Assembly (NCBI RefSeq): GCF_027563465.1
Contig: NZ_JAPFQA010000010.1
Span: forward strand, 62,001-126,000
Direction: 5' to 3'
Source: Mesorhizobium qingshengii
GTDB taxonomy: Bacteria; Pseudomonadota; Alphaproteobacteria; Rhizobiales; Rhizobiaceae
Length of the DNA stretch: 64,000 nt
A model generated the notes under the pieces. The model worked only from the letters and a program-made list of their open reading frames with translations, was not told the DNA's origin and did not search any database. Both the position numbers and the translations under genes were made by a program. The stretch's first letter is position 1. Every line of letters begins with the position of its first letter. This document shows positions 24,709-34,701 of this stretch, in pieces.

Positions 24709-25008
24709 ATGACAGAGGCAATCGAAGTGACGACCTTCAGGCTCAACGGCCGGTCCTGCGCGGAATTCATCGCCGCCAATGCCGATATCGACGCCTGGCT
24801 GCGGCGTCAGCCGGGCTTCCTGTCCCGCCGGATCGCCGAACGCGATGACGGCACCATCGTCGACCTGCTGATCTGGGCCTCGGCCGAGGCCGGCCGCAAC
24901 GCGGCGAGCGGCATCATGACCGAGATGGGGCATTCGCCGGTGCATGCCATGATCGACCAGCGCACCGTGGACTGGACCGTGGCGCCGGTCCGCCACAGTA
25001 TCGTGTGA
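24709..25008 (+). CDS. Small dimeric alpha/beta-barrel protein (antibiotic-monooxygenase-like)
   Basis: 99 residues: VTTFRLN at the start, FIAANADIDAWLRRQPGFLSRRIAERDDGTIVDLLIWAS in the middle and MIDQRTVDWTVAPVRH at the end. The pattern of one strand, a helix and the 'W.R.QPGF.S..' segment fits the ABM/Dabb ferredoxin-like fold. The function is not known. It lies 31 bp after the SDR gene and is probably co-transcribed with it. Confidence 0.75.
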   Translation: MTEAIEVTTFRLNGRSCAEFIAANADIDAWLRRQPGFLSRRIAERDDGTIVDLLIWASAEAGRNAASGIMTEMGHSPVHAMIDQRTVDWTVAPVRHSIV

Positions 25009-25020
25009 CGGAGAACCACG

Positions 25021-25590
25021 ATGGACAATCATGCACATCATCGCTGTGGCTGGGCCGAGGGCGATCCGCTGATGCGCGCCTATCACGACGAGGAATGGGG
25101 CGTTCCGCAGCGCGATGCCCGCATGCTGTGGGAAATGCTGATGCTGGAAGGGTTCCAGGCCGGTCTCGCCTGGATCATCGTGCTCAGAAAGCGCGACGCC
25201 TTTCGTGCCGCCTTCGCCGGCTTCGATCCGGAGAAGGTCGCGCGCTTCGGCGCGGCCGACATCGAGCGCCTGATGGCCGATCCCGGCATCATCCGCGCCC
25301 GCGCCAAGATCGAAGCGACGATCCGTGGCGCCCGGATCTTCTGCGAGATGGCGCAGCGCGGCGAGAGCTTCGCCGACTTCTGCTGGTCCTTCACCGATGG
25401 CAAGGTGGTCGCAAGCGACGGCCATGGCTGGATCTCGTCATCGCCCCTGTCCGAACGGATTTCCAAGGAAATGAAGCGACGCGGCTTCAAATTCGTCGGC
25501 CCGACCATCGTCTATGCCTGGATGCAGGCGGTCGGCATCGTCAACGATCACGCGGCCCACTGCTTCCGGCGGTCCGAAGTCGCGCTCTGA
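25021..25590 (+). CDS. tag: DNA-3-methyladenine glycosylase I
   Basis: 189 residues with the Tag signature: HRCGWAEGDPLMRAYHDEEWGVP at the N-terminus (zinc-site Cys and the HDEEWG motif), LMLEGFQAGLAWIIVLRKR, the Glu/Tyr base-recognition residues, and the terminal FVGPTIVYAWMQAVGIVNDHAAHCF (zinc ligands). It removes 3-methyladenine from alkylated DNA. It starts 12 bp after the preceding gene. Confidence 0.96.
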   Translation: MDNHAHHRCGWAEGDPLMRAYHDEEWGVPQRDARMLWEMLMLEGFQAGLAWIIVLRKRDAFRAAFAGFDPEKVARFGAADIERLMADPGIIRARAKIEATIRGARIFCEMAQRGESFADFCWSFTDGKVVASDGHGWISSSPLSERISKEMKRRGFKFVGPTIVYAWMQAVGIVNDHAAHCFRRSEVAL

Positions 25591-25611
25591 TCGCGGTCGC
25601 GCGGTCAGCGC

Positions 25612-25770
25612 TTACATCGGACGCTTCGGTTCGCTCTTTGGTGGGGCTGCCGTGTCGGAATCGGATTTCCGATGCTTGTCGGCGGCAATCCTGCGGATGC
25701 GGTCGAAGCGGCTTTCCTCGGTTTTTTCGGTCGTGACGACCGTTTCTGGCTTCCGCACGAACGTGATCAT
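25612..25770 (-). CDS. Small basic hypothetical protein (52 aa)
   Basis: A 52-codon frame begins ATG at 25770, preceded by AGGAG with eight bases spacing, and ends TAA at 25612. The peptide opens MITFVRKPETVVTTEKTEES and is rich in Lys, Arg, Glu and Asp, with a Pro/Lys-rich end. The good ribosome-binding site and clean start support a real gene. No family is recognised. Confidence 0.55.
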   Translation of the reverse strand: MITFVRKPETVVTTEKTEESRFDRIRRIAADKHRKSDSDTAAPPKSEPKRPM

Positions 25771-25858
25771 GGATCCGTCTCCTGGGCTAGAGGCCTGCGC
25801 GCCGGGAGAGCCCCCCCGGCGGTAATCATCCTGGCTCCGGCGAAGAGCCGACGTGGCC

Positions 25859-25979
25859 AGATTCAGGTCAGGCCGAGTCGAAAACGGTGGTTTCCGAGAA
25901 CCGGAGCGGAGCGTACTTTTGGGTACGTGAGCACCCGAGCGCAGGAAACCGCCGTTTGCAGACCGGCATCACCTGAATC

Positions 25980-25980
<1 letters not shown>
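25859..25980. repeat. Long palindromic repeat that abuts the groEL stop codon
   Basis: The outer arms AGATTCAGGT and ACCTGAATCT are exact complements, and inner arms AAACGGTGGTTTCC and GGAAACCGCCGTTT pair with one mismatch. The whole 122-bp unit can fold into one long cruciform-like hairpin. The right end reaches the first base of the groEL stop codon (minus strand), so it may stop or stabilise the groESL transcript. It looks like a dispersed rhizobial repeat. Confidence 0.7.
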
Positions 25981-27611
<1,631 letters not shown>

Positions 27612-27642
27612 TTTTTATCCAGTTCGTTCAGAGGGAGTGAGG

Positions 27643-27957
27643 TCAGGCGGCCTTCTTGGCGGCCACAGTCTTCTCGATAATGCCCATGATGTCGGCTTCC
27701 TTCATGATCAGAAGGTCCTCGCCGTCGATCTTGACCTCGGTGCCCGACCATTTGCCGAACAGGATGGTATCGCCAGCCTTGACGTCGAGCGGCACAAGCG
27801 CGCCATTTTCGTCGCGTGCGCCAGGCCCAACAGCGATGACTTCGCCTTCCTGCGGCTTTTCTTGTGCCGTGTCGGGAATGATGATGCCGCCCTTGGATTT
27901 GATATCGCCTTCGGCGCGCCGGATGACGACGCGATCGTGGAGTGGCCGAAACTTCAT
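27643..27957 (-). CDS. groS: Co-chaperonin GroES
   Basis: 104 residues starting MKFRPLHDRVVIRR. It contains the mobile loop region KSKGGIIIPDTAQEKPQEGEV and the dome segment GKWSGTEVKIDGEDLLIMKE. The start at 27957 matches the family N-terminus; the frame extends further upstream without homology. First gene of the groESL operon. Confidence 0.97.
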   Translation of the reverse strand: MKFRPLHDRVVIRRAEGDIKSKGGIIIPDTAQEKPQEGEVIAVGPGARDENGALVPLDVKAGDTILFGKWSGTEVKIDGEDLLIMKEADIMGIIEKTVAAKKAA

Positions 27958-28010
27958 GAGAACTTCTTTCTGGGGCCGGCATAGGCGGCCGCGTCTCTCA
28001 TATAGGCGCT

Positions 28011-28037
28011 TTGGCACTCGATAGATAGGAGTGCCAA
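28011..28037 (-). promoter_or_regulatory. CIRCE element (HrcA operator) of groESL
   Basis: Exact inverted repeat TTGGCACTC-N9-GAGTGCCAA. The spacer length and core GCACTC/GAGTGC match the CIRCE consensus bound by HrcA. It lies 54 bp upstream of the groES start, so the operon is very probably HrcA-repressed. Confidence 0.93.
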
Positions 28038-28204
28038 AAATTAATCGCGGGCGGAATTAAATATTCAAAAGTATTATTTCGGCCTGCCGTTTCGTGATAT
28101 CGGAACCAGGTCAAATATTTCAAAAGATTGAATTTTGCCGATTGAGCACCTATTTATCGGACAAGTTCATTTTCACGATTTCAGGCACAAGGGAGATTTC
28201 TTCG

Positions 28205-28459
28205 ATGGCCGAAGGCAATCAGACGATCATGGAAAAAGCTGAAGCCCGCTTTGTCGACAAGCAGAAGAAAACGGCGGAGCGCAACAAGGCAACCGCTGAA
28301 TACATGTCCGAAGCCAGGGCCCGGGAGATCAAGACCGCAAGGCTCAGGGAATTGCGGCTGGCCAAGGAAGAGGCGGACCGCGTCGCGGAAGCCCTGAACC
28401 CGACGCCGAAGAAGAAGCGCGCGGTCAAGAAGGTGGCCGCAACGGAGGTCAAGACATGA
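28205..28459 (+). CDS. Small charged hypothetical protein upstream of a DUF1488 gene
   Basis: 84 residues from ATG 28205, mostly alpha-helical and highly charged (MEKAEARFVDKQKKTAERNK...REIKTARLRELRLAKEEADR), ending in a Lys-rich tail KKKRAVKKVAA. A coiled-coil or nucleic-acid binding role is possible. Its stop overlaps the next start by four bases, so the two genes are coupled. A leader of about 165 bp separates it from the CIRCE element. Function unknown. Confidence 0.75.
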   Translation: MAEGNQTIMEKAEARFVDKQKKTAERNKATAEYMSEARAREIKTARLRELRLAKEEADRVAEALNPTPKKKRAVKKVAATEVKT

Positions 28460-28722
28460 GCCTGACATTCCCCAACCGCAGCCGCAGCTATGACGAGGCC
28501 GGCAAGCGCATCCGTTTCGTCGGCCATGACGGCATGTTCCAGATTTCGTTTTCCGTCGCCGCCGACGCCATGACCAGGATGCAGCCGGCGACCGCGGCCA
28601 ACGAGGCCGGTTACCTCGCCACGTTCGACACCGAGAGCAGCGCCATCCGCGATGTGGCGGCCAAGGCCTACGACCGCACCCGCAAGAGCATGTATGTGCT
28701 GACGGCCGCCGATTTCGGCTGA
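28456..28722 (+). CDS. DUF1488-family protein
   Basis: 88 residues starting MSLTFPNRSRSYDEAGKRIRFVGHDG. The F-P-N-x-S-R-x-Y-D opening, the central FSVAADAM region and the terminal YDRTRKSMYVLTAADF match the small alphaproteobacterial DUF1488 proteins. Function unknown. ATGA overlap with the preceding gene. Confidence 0.85.
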   Translation: MSLTFPNRSRSYDEAGKRIRFVGHDGMFQISFSVAADAMTRMQPATAANEAGYLATFDTESSAIRDVAAKAYDRTRKSMYVLTAADFG

Positions 28723-28731
28723 TCAGCCTGG

Positions 28732-28777
28732 TGCATGTCGCTCGAAAGTGGTCTCGGTTTCGAGACAACGACATGCA
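28732..28777. repeat. Short hairpin repeat after the DUF1488 gene
   Basis: Outer arms TGCATGTCG and CGACATGCA are exact, and inner CTCGAAA and TTTCGAG also pair. It is of the dispersed hairpin type found between genes in Mesorhizobium-like genomes and may end transcription. Confidence 0.6.
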
Positions 28778-28789
28778 TGGAAGCGACGA

Positions 28790-29011
28790 TTAAAGGTCCA
28801 TGTCCTCGACCATCGTGCGTATCTTCGCGGCCTTTTCGAAATGGTCGAGGCGGTGGGTTCTGATCCACCATTCGGCTGCTTCCATCAGCAGTTCGGGGTC
28901 GTCATTCCTGTTGGCGAAAAACGCGTAGAACGACACGCCGACGGCAGGCCCTTTCTCGGAAATCTTGCGGTCGCAGACCTCCAGTATCCTTTGCTTCAGG
29001 CTCGCTCTCAC
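28790..29011 (-). CDS. Small hypothetical protein
   Basis: 73 residues from GTG 29011, preceded by AGAGGA. The sequence VRASLKQRILEVCDRKISEK ... EAAEWWIRTHRLDHFEKAAKIRT looks globular and helical. The longer frame upstream to 29122 is low-complexity Arg-rich and probably not translated. No domain is recognised. Confidence 0.65.
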   Translation of the reverse strand: MRASLKQRILEVCDRKISEKGPAVGVSFYAFFANRNDDPELLMEAAEWWIRTHRLDHFEKAAKIRTMVEDMDL

Positions 29012-29075
29012 GGGAATCCTCTGGTTTCGGTGCGGCGGGGTCTTGGCCCTCGCTGCAAGCCGGCAGCCGGAGCGT

Positions 29076-29267
29076 TCAATCCTTGCGCTCCGCCCTCTCC
29101 CGGCGCCTGACGTCGCGGACATTCATCTGCACGACCATATCCTCGGCCTCGCGCGGGTTCATGCCGACCATCACTTTTTGCCTGACCACGGCGGGCTGGC
29201 CGGTGAAGACATCGACAATGGTCCAGCTCTGGGGAAGCTCCATGCGCAATGTGTAGCGGTTGGCCAT
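29076..29267 (-). CDS. Small hypothetical protein
   Basis: 63 residues: MANRYTLRMELPQSWTIVDVFTGQPAVV...GMNPREAEDMVVQMN, ending in a charged RRRERAERKD tail. It has a beta-strand start and one helix, like many small conserved rhizobial proteins. It lies 65 bp upstream of the preceding minus-strand gene, possibly in one unit. Function unknown. Confidence 0.65.
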   Translation of the reverse strand: MANRYTLRMELPQSWTIVDVFTGQPAVVRQKVMVGMNPREAEDMVVQMNVRDVRRRERAERKD

Positions 29268-29278
29268 GCTGGCTTACC

Positions 29279-29485
29279 TCAGCCCTGCATCATGAAAAAC
29301 ACCACGCCAAGGATTAGCACCGTCCAGGCAATGACCGACAGCTTCAACACCATGCCGCCATGCGCGGCCAGCAGCGTTCGCAGGCGCGGCACGACGCCCG
29401 CCGGCCGGACCGGCGCCGCCACGAAGGCGACGGGGGCCTTGACGCCTAGTTTTCCAAAGACGGGCAGCAGCGACGGTTCACGCAC
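29279..29485 (-). CDS. Possible small membrane protein
   Basis: From GTG 29485 (GAGG nine bases upstream) 68 codons end with a single strong transmembrane helix, VLKLSVIAWTVLILGVVFFMM. An internal ATG would leave only the 24-residue helix. It ends 11 bp before the next small gene. Start and reality are uncertain. Confidence 0.35.
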   Translation of the reverse strand: MREPSLLPVFGKLGVKAPVAFVAAPVRPAGVVPRLRTLLAAHGGMVLKLSVIAWTVLILGVVFFMMQG

Positions 29486-29646
29486 GAAAATGACCTCGGA
29501 TGTCGGGAAGAAGCCGGAGCAAGGGTGTCCGCGCCCCTTCCATAGCACCCTTTCGCGAACGCCCCGCATGCCAAATGAAGATAAGCGCCACGGCCCGCAT
29601 TGGTGAGAGATGCGCCGGCCCGGTGGACAAGGCCCGCCGGCCAGCC

Positions 29647-30714
29647 TCAAGCCGCGGCGCTGCGGCCTTTCACGCCGGCTTCGGCCTTGAAAATGCGGAA
29701 GGTATTGCGGCCCGCCGCCTTGGCGGCATAGAGCGCGGTGTCTGCCTGCAGGAACAGGTCGCACGGCGCGCCTTTGGCGGCGAAGGCGATGCCGACCGAG
29801 GCGCCGAGCTTGAGCGACTGGCCGCCCGCGGCGACCGGCTTGCTGATCGCCTCGATGATGCTGCGCGCCAGGCCGGAGACAGCGCCGCGGTCGAGATGCG
29901 CTCCAAGCAGCACCGCGAACTCGTCGCCGCCGACGCGCGCCACCAGATCCGCCTCGCCGCAGCCATCGGCAAGCCGCTGCGCCGCCGTCTTCAGGCACTC
30001 GTCGCCGACGACATGGCCGAACGTGTCGTTGACCGCCTTGAAGCCGTCGAGGTCGATCAACAGCAGCGCGCCGAGCGGCCGGCCCTCGTCCATATGGGCG
30101 AGCCGCGCCTGGAACCGGCCACGGTTGGCAAGCCCGGTCATGGCGTCGAACTCGGCCAGATAGCGCATCCGGTCCGACTGGCTCTTTTCCTCGGTGATGT
30201 CCTGCTTCATGCCGAAGATGCGCACGGGCACGCCGTCCTCACACTCGACGGTCGCGGTGATGCGGATCCAGCGGCTGCGCCCGGCGAAAGTTGTGATCTC
30301 GGCGTCGAGGGTGAAGCCGCTGCGCTCCTCGATCGCCCGGCTGCGCATCGTCTCCAGCGCCTTGCGCGACTCCTCCGGGTAGCACTTGATGATCTCCGCG
30401 CGATCGAGCACGGAGCCGCGCGGCAGGTCGAACAGGTCGTAGACCATTTCGGTCCAGTGCAGTTGCACGTCGGGCAGGCTGCACTCCCACACGCCGATGC
30501 GCGCGGCCGCCGAGGCGCGGTCGAAGATCTTGCGGCTGTGGGCCAGCGAAACATCCTGCCTGGCGATCAACTCCGCCTGCACCGCGAGTTCCGCCTTGAG
30601 CCGCGCGATGGTGGCGGCATCGCGGCGCCGCTCGTCGACGCTGTCGTGTCCCGCCCGCTTGCCGGGCTGCGTGGCCCGCGCCGGGCCTTTCGGGGTGTAG
30701 GGCGTATCGGGCAT
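29647..30714 (-). CDS. PAS-GGDEF diguanylate cyclase
   Basis: 355 residues from ATG 30714. A short coiled-coil-like segment (residues 25-60) leads to a PAS_3-type domain (RIGVWECSLPDVQLHWTEMVYDLF to GMKQDITEEKSQ, about 65-185). A GGDEF domain follows (DAMTGLANRGRF; VGGDEFAVLLG). The intact GGDEF motif indicates active cyclic di-GMP synthesis. No EAL domain is present. The signal sensed by PAS is unknown. A RIME-like repeat lies upstream. Confidence 0.93.
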   Translation of the reverse strand: MPDTPYTPKGPARATQPGKRAGHDSVDERRRDAATIARLKAELAVQAELIARQDVSLAHSRKIFDRASAAARIGVWECSLPDVQLHWTEMVYDLFDLPRGSVLDRAEIIKCYPEESRKALETMRSRAIEERSGFTLDAEITTFAGRSRWIRITATVECEDGVPVRIFGMKQDITEEKSQSDRMRYLAEFDAMTGLANRGRFQARLAHMDEGRPLGALLLIDLDGFKAVNDTFGHVVGDECLKTAAQRLADGCGEADLVARVGGDEFAVLLGAHLDRGAVSGLARSIIEAISKPVAAGGQSLKLGASVGIAFAAKGAPCDLFLQADTALYAAKAAGRNTFRIFKAEAGVKGRSAAA

Positions 30715-30810
30715 GGCGGAACTCCCAACGGGCGACCACCATGGCTCGAAGCGATTAACACTTCGCTGATGGCGGTCCGGCTTTGCCGGAAACTGATTGT
30801 CGAAGTCGCC

Positions 30811-30986
30811 GCTGCCCCTCACCTGCCTGCCGGCATCCTCTCCCCGTACAGGGACGGGGAGAGGGGCGCTGTCACTGATGGTTTCGCCAATCGCCGACGT
30901 TGCAAAGAGAGCGCCGAGGTTGCGGCCAGCCCCTTCTCCCCGTCACTATACGTGGAGAAGGGGCTGGCAGGGCGATGAGGGGCAGC
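30811..30986. repeat. RIME-like palindromic intergenic repeat, copy 2
   Basis: Same order of blocks as 18004-18178: CCCCTCACCTGCCTGCCGGC, CTCCCCGTACAGGGACGGGG, a variable centre, CTTCTCCCCGTCACTATACG and GGCAGGGCGATGAGGGGCAG. It occupies the gap between the diguanylate cyclase and the LacI promoter region. Confidence 0.8.
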
Positions 30987-31080
30987 ACCAGCGCTCGGAA
31001 TGGTTGCTGGAACGAACGATCCCTGATCCAGACCACTTTTCCCCTTGAACGACCACCCAAACTGGCCTAGCCTGATTTGA

Positions 31081-31160
31081 GAAAAGGTTTTTCCAAACAT
31101 CTTCGATCGGGCTTGGCCGCGCGCCGGGCTTGATTCAGGACTGTAAGAGAAAACCTTTTC
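31081..31160 (+). promoter_or_regulatory. Two LacI-type operator candidates upstream of the lacI-like gene
   Basis: GAAAAGGTTTTTC at 31081-31093 and GAAAACCTTTTC at 31149-31160 are near-palindromic and nearly the reverse complement of each other. They resemble GalR/LacI-family sites with a central CG or CC/GG step. They are 68 bp apart in the region before the regulator and may allow looping. Function is inferred. Confidence 0.5.
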
Positions 31161-31182
31161 CCAGCTCAGGATTCTCGGCGCG

Positions 31183-32226
31183 ATGGCATTGGACGATCAG
31201 CCTGTTCCGGTCTTTTCCAAGCCCGTCACCTTGCGTGACGTGGCGGCGCAGGCCGGCGTCAGCGTCGCCACCGCCTCGAAGGCGCTCAACGATCAGGGGC
31301 GGATGACCGCCGAGACGCGCGAGCGCATCCGCGAGACGGCCCGGCGTCTCGGTTTCCGGCCCAACAGCCTGGCGCAGAGCCTGCTCAGGCGGCGCAGCTT
31401 CACCGTCGGCCTGCTCACCAACGATACCTATGGCCGCTTCTCGCTGCCGCTGATGTCGGGCATTTCGGACGCGCTGGTCGACAATGGCGTCTCGGTGTTC
31501 CTGTGCAATGTCGAGGAGGATCCGCGGCTGGGCCAGCTGCATGTCGACGCCATGCTCGACAAGCGCGTCGACGGCATCATCGCCACCGGCAAGCGCATCG
31601 ACCGCCATCTGCCGGTCGACCTCGGCAATCTGCGTGTCCCGGTGATCTATGCCTTTACCCAGCCCGATCCCGACGCCATCGCCTTCGTCTCGGACGACGC
31701 CGGCGGCGCGCGGCTGGCCGTCGAGCATCTGTGCCGGCTGGGCCGCAAACGCATCGCCCATGTCACCGGGCCGGCGAGCTTCGCCGTGGTGCACGCCCGC
31801 GCCCAGGCCTATCGCGACGTGCTCGCCGAAAACGGCTTGCCGGTCACCGAGCCGCTGCTCGGCTCGTGGTCGGAAGCCTGGGGTCATGAGGCGGTGGCTC
31901 GCCTGTTCGACGGGAAGCGCGAAAGGCCGGACGCCGTCTTTTGCGGCAACGACCAGATCGCGCGCGGCGTCATCGATGCCTTGCGCGAGCGCGGCCTCGG
32001 CGTTCCCGGCGATGTCGCCGTCATCGGCTTCGACAATTGGGAGATCGTCGCCGAGGCGACGCGCCCGCCGCTGACTTCTGTCGACATGAACCTGGTCGCA
32101 CTTGGACGAGAGGCCGGGCTGACCCTGCTGTCGCTGGTCGGCGGCCAGCCCGCCGCGCCGGGCATTCGAAAACTGCCGTGCCGGCTGGTGGTGCGTCAGT
32201 CCTGCGGCCATCCGCCGGATGGCTGA
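31183..32226 (+). CDS. LacI-family transcriptional regulator of the arabinofuranoside locus
   Basis: 347 residues. The helix-turn-helix and hinge VTLRDVAAQAGVSVATASKALNDQGRM...RRLGFRPNSLAQSL are standard. The periplasmic-binding-like effector domain follows (VGLLTNDTYGRFSLPLMSGI; DAVFCGNDQIARGVIDAL; DVAVIGFDNWEI). It precedes the ABC and GH127 genes in the same direction, 63 bp from the binding protein gene, so it is the likely local repressor. Confidence 0.94.
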   Translation: MALDDQPVPVFSKPVTLRDVAAQAGVSVATASKALNDQGRMTAETRERIRETARRLGFRPNSLAQSLLRRRSFTVGLLTNDTYGRFSLPLMSGISDALVDNGVSVFLCNVEEDPRLGQLHVDAMLDKRVDGIIATGKRIDRHLPVDLGNLRVPVIYAFTQPDPDAIAFVSDDAGGARLAVEHLCRLGRKRIAHVTGPASFAVVHARAQAYRDVLAENGLPVTEPLLGSWSEAWGHEAVARLFDGKRERPDAVFCGNDQIARGVIDALRERGLGVPGDVAVIGFDNWEIVAEATRPPLTSVDMNLVALGREAGLTLLSLVGGQPAAPGIRKLPCRLVVRQSCGHPPDG

Positions 32227-32289
32227 AAACGAAGCGCCGCGTGATCGGCGCCAAGCCGCGGACAGCGGCCAACCGTGGAGGAGGAGAAC

Positions 32290-33537
32290 ATGAGGAACCT
32301 GATTGCCAAACTGGCCCTGGCCGCTGCCGTTCTGGGTAGCGGTCTCGGCACTGCCGCCGCCGAAACCGCCAACATCTGGGTGCGCGCCGACGGCTCGAAC
32401 TTCATGCCGAGGATCGTCGACGCCTACAACAAGGGCCACACCAACCAGATCAAGCTCGACATCATCCCCAACGCCGAGATCATCCCGAAATATGGCGCGG
32501 CCGCCGCCGGCGGCACCGCGCCCGACGCGCTCTCGCTCGACCTGATCTACACGCCGTCCTTCGCCGCCGCCGGCCAGTTGGAGGACATCACCGACTGGGC
32601 CAGGTCGCTGCCCTATTTCGCCAGCCCGTCGCCGGCGCATGTGAAGACCGGCACCTACAAGGACCACATCTACGGCTTGCCCTTCTCCGCCGACGCCTCG
32701 GTGCTGATCTGGAACAAGAAGCTGTTCAAGCAGGCCGGCCTCGACCCCGAAAAAGGCCCGGCCAACTGGGCCGAGATCGCGGCCGACGCCGAGAAGGTCA
32801 ACGCGCTCGGCGGCAACATCAAGGGCTTCTACTTCTCCGGCAATTGCGGCGGCTGCAACATCTTCACCTTCACGCCGCTGATCTGGGCCTCGGGCGGCGA
32901 TATCCTCTCCGAGGACGGCTCGAAGGCGACGCTGGACAGCCCGCAACTGCGCGGCGCCATCGATCTCTACCGCTCGATGGTCAAGAAGGACCTGGTGCCG
33001 GCGGGCGCCCAGACGGACACCGGCGCCAACTTCTTTGCCGCCTTCGCCGCCGGCAACATCGGCATCTCGCCGTCCGGCGCCTTCGCCATCGGCGCGCTCA
33101 ACACGCAGTATCCAAATGTCGACTACGGTGTCACTTTCCTGCCGGGCAAGGACGGCAACTGGTCGTCCTTTGCCGGCGGCGACAATTTCGTCGTCACCAA
33201 GGGCACCAAGAAACTGCCCGTGGTGAAGGAGTTCCTCGATTTCGCCTATTCGCTCGAGGGCCAGACCATCCTCGCCAAATATGGCAGCCTGCCGGTGCGC
33301 GGCGACATCGCCAAGGACGCGCTGAAGGATCTCGATCCGCGCTACCAGATCGCCGCCGAGGCCATGGCCAAGGGCCGCACGCCCTATTCGGTGGTGTTCA
33401 ACGATTTGATCAACTCCGCCAACGGCCCGTGGACGCAGATGATCAACGAGGTCTTCTTCGGCGACGACGTCGACGGCGCGATAGCGAACGCACAGGAGAC
33501 CATGCAGTCGATCATCGACCAGGCGCCGCAGAAATAA
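32290..33537 (+). CDS. Sugar ABC transporter substrate-binding protein
   Basis: 415 residues from ATG 32290 with GGAGGAG upstream. MRNLIAKLALAAAVLGSGLGTAAAE is a Sec signal peptide. The mature protein is a family 1 (MalE-like) solute-binding protein: GLPFSADASVLIWNKKLFKQAGLD and GISPSGAFAIGALN are typical blocks. It would deliver an oligosaccharide, probably an arabinose-containing one, to the two downstream permeases. Confidence 0.95.
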   Translation: MRNLIAKLALAAAVLGSGLGTAAAETANIWVRADGSNFMPRIVDAYNKGHTNQIKLDIIPNAEIIPKYGAAAAGGTAPDALSLDLIYTPSFAAAGQLEDITDWARSLPYFASPSPAHVKTGTYKDHIYGLPFSADASVLIWNKKLFKQAGLDPEKGPANWAEIAADAEKVNALGGNIKGFYFSGNCGGCNIFTFTPLIWASGGDILSEDGSKATLDSPQLRGAIDLYRSMVKKDLVPAGAQTDTGANFFAAFAAGNIGISPSGAFAIGALNTQYPNVDYGVTFLPGKDGNWSSFAGGDNFVVTKGTKKLPVVKEFLDFAYSLEGQTILAKYGSLPVRGDIAKDALKDLDPRYQIAAEAMAKGRTPYSVVFNDLINSANGPWTQMINEVFFGDDVDGAIANAQETMQSIIDQAPQK

Positions 33538-33633
33538 GGGGCTGACAGGCGGCAGGGTGGCGCAACGCGCCTGCCGTCGAAGGTCCCGATCCGGTCGCCC
33601 GCCTGTCTCCCTGGGCGGGTGGCCGGCGCGCCT

Positions 33634-33736
33634 TACCCTCCCCCTTGTGGGGAGGGTCGCTGCGAAGCAGCGGGGTGGGGGTCGGCGCCGTCCCCCACCC
33701 GGACCTGCGGTCCGACCTCCCCACAAGGGGGAGGTA
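33634..33736. repeat. Palindromic intergenic repeat inside the ABC operon
   Basis: The left arm TACCCTCCCCCTTGTGGGGA and the right arm TCCCCACAAGGGGGAGGTA pair almost perfectly around an inner block with GCTGCGAAGCAGC and GGACCTGCGGTCC hairpins. It occupies the gap between the binding-protein and permease genes and may act as a differential mRNA-stability element there. It is a different family from the two RIME-like copies. Confidence 0.75.
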
Positions 33737-33774
33737 GGACGGCCAACTGGATCCAGTGGAAGAACAAGCCAGCC

Positions 33775-34701
33775 ATGACCACCATCGCAACAACCACCGC
33801 CCCGCCCCGCGCCAGAAAACTGGTCGGTGCCGGGCGCCGGCAGTGGATCGGCCTGCTCTATGTCGCGCCGGCCGTCGCGCTGGTCGTCGTCTTCTTCCTC
33901 ATCCCGCTTGGCATGACAGCGTGGATGTCGCTGCACAATTGGCCGCTGATGGGCGAGCGTACCTATATCGGCCTCGGCAACTATGTCGCGATCCTGCGCG
34001 ACACCAGGTTCTGGAACGCGCTCAAATTCACCGCTTACTACACCGTGATCGTCACCATCGCGATCTTCGCGGTCGCCTTTCCGGCGGCGCTGTTCGTCGA
34101 ACGGCCGCGCCCGCTGACCAATCTCTACCGGACCATGTTCTTCATGCCGGCGGTGGTCGGCTTTGCCTCGGCCAGCCTGCTCTGGTCATGGCTCCTGAAC
34201 GTCGATTCCGGACTGTTCAGCCCGGCCGCCTACGAGCTGGGCCTGATCGACAGGAAGTTCAACCTGCTGGCCACCTTCCAGCCGGCCTTCTGGTCGATCA
34301 TCGCCATGGTCGTGTGGAAGGTCGCCGGCTTCACCATGATCATCCTGATGGCCGGCCTGCAGTCGATCCCGCAGGATCTGCAGGAAGCGGCCATCATCGA
34401 CGGCGCCGGGCCGTTCGCCAGGTTCAGGGCCATCACCTTGCCGCTGATGCGCCGCACGCTGGCACTGGCGCTGATCCTGTCGGTCGCCGGCTCGATCCTC
34501 GCCTTCGACCAGTTCTACATCATCCTGCGCGGCGGTCCGCGCAACCAGACGCTGACGGCGGTCTACTGGATCTTCAACCAGTCCTTCGTGTCGTTCAAGC
34601 TCGGCTATGGCGCAGCACTTTCGATGGTGCTGCTGGTCATCCTGGTGGCGCTCAGCCTCGTCCAGCTGTGGCTGCTGCGCAAGCCCGAGGGTCTCGACTG
34701 A
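33775..34701 (+). CDS. Sugar ABC transporter permease (MalF/UgpA type)
   Basis: 308 residues with six helices, starting MTTIATTTAPPRARK. The inner-membrane permease signature (EAA loop) is DLQEAAIIDGAGPFARFRAITLPLM near residues 200-225. It pairs with the next permease, whose ATG overlaps this stop (TGATG). The upstream open stretch belongs to the repeat and is not coding. Confidence 0.95.
   Translation: MTTIATTTAPPRARKLVGAGRRQWIGLLYVAPAVALVVVFFLIPLGMTAWMSLHNWPLMGERTYIGLGNYVAILRDTRFWNALKFTAYYTVIVTIAIFAVAFPAALFVERPRPLTNLYRTMFFMPAVVGFASASLLWSWLLNVDSGLFSPAAYELGLIDRKFNLLATFQPAFWSIIAMVVWKVAGFTMIILMAGLQSIPQDLQEAAIIDGAGPFARFRAITLPLMRRTLALALILSVAGSILAFDQFYIILRGGPRNQTLTAVYWIFNQSFVSFKLGYGAALSMVLLVILVALSLVQLWLLRKPEGLD

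Noticed and set aside
31135..33936. 933-codon minus-strand open frame
   Set aside because: It is antisense to the LacI and substrate-binding protein genes, which have clear motifs.
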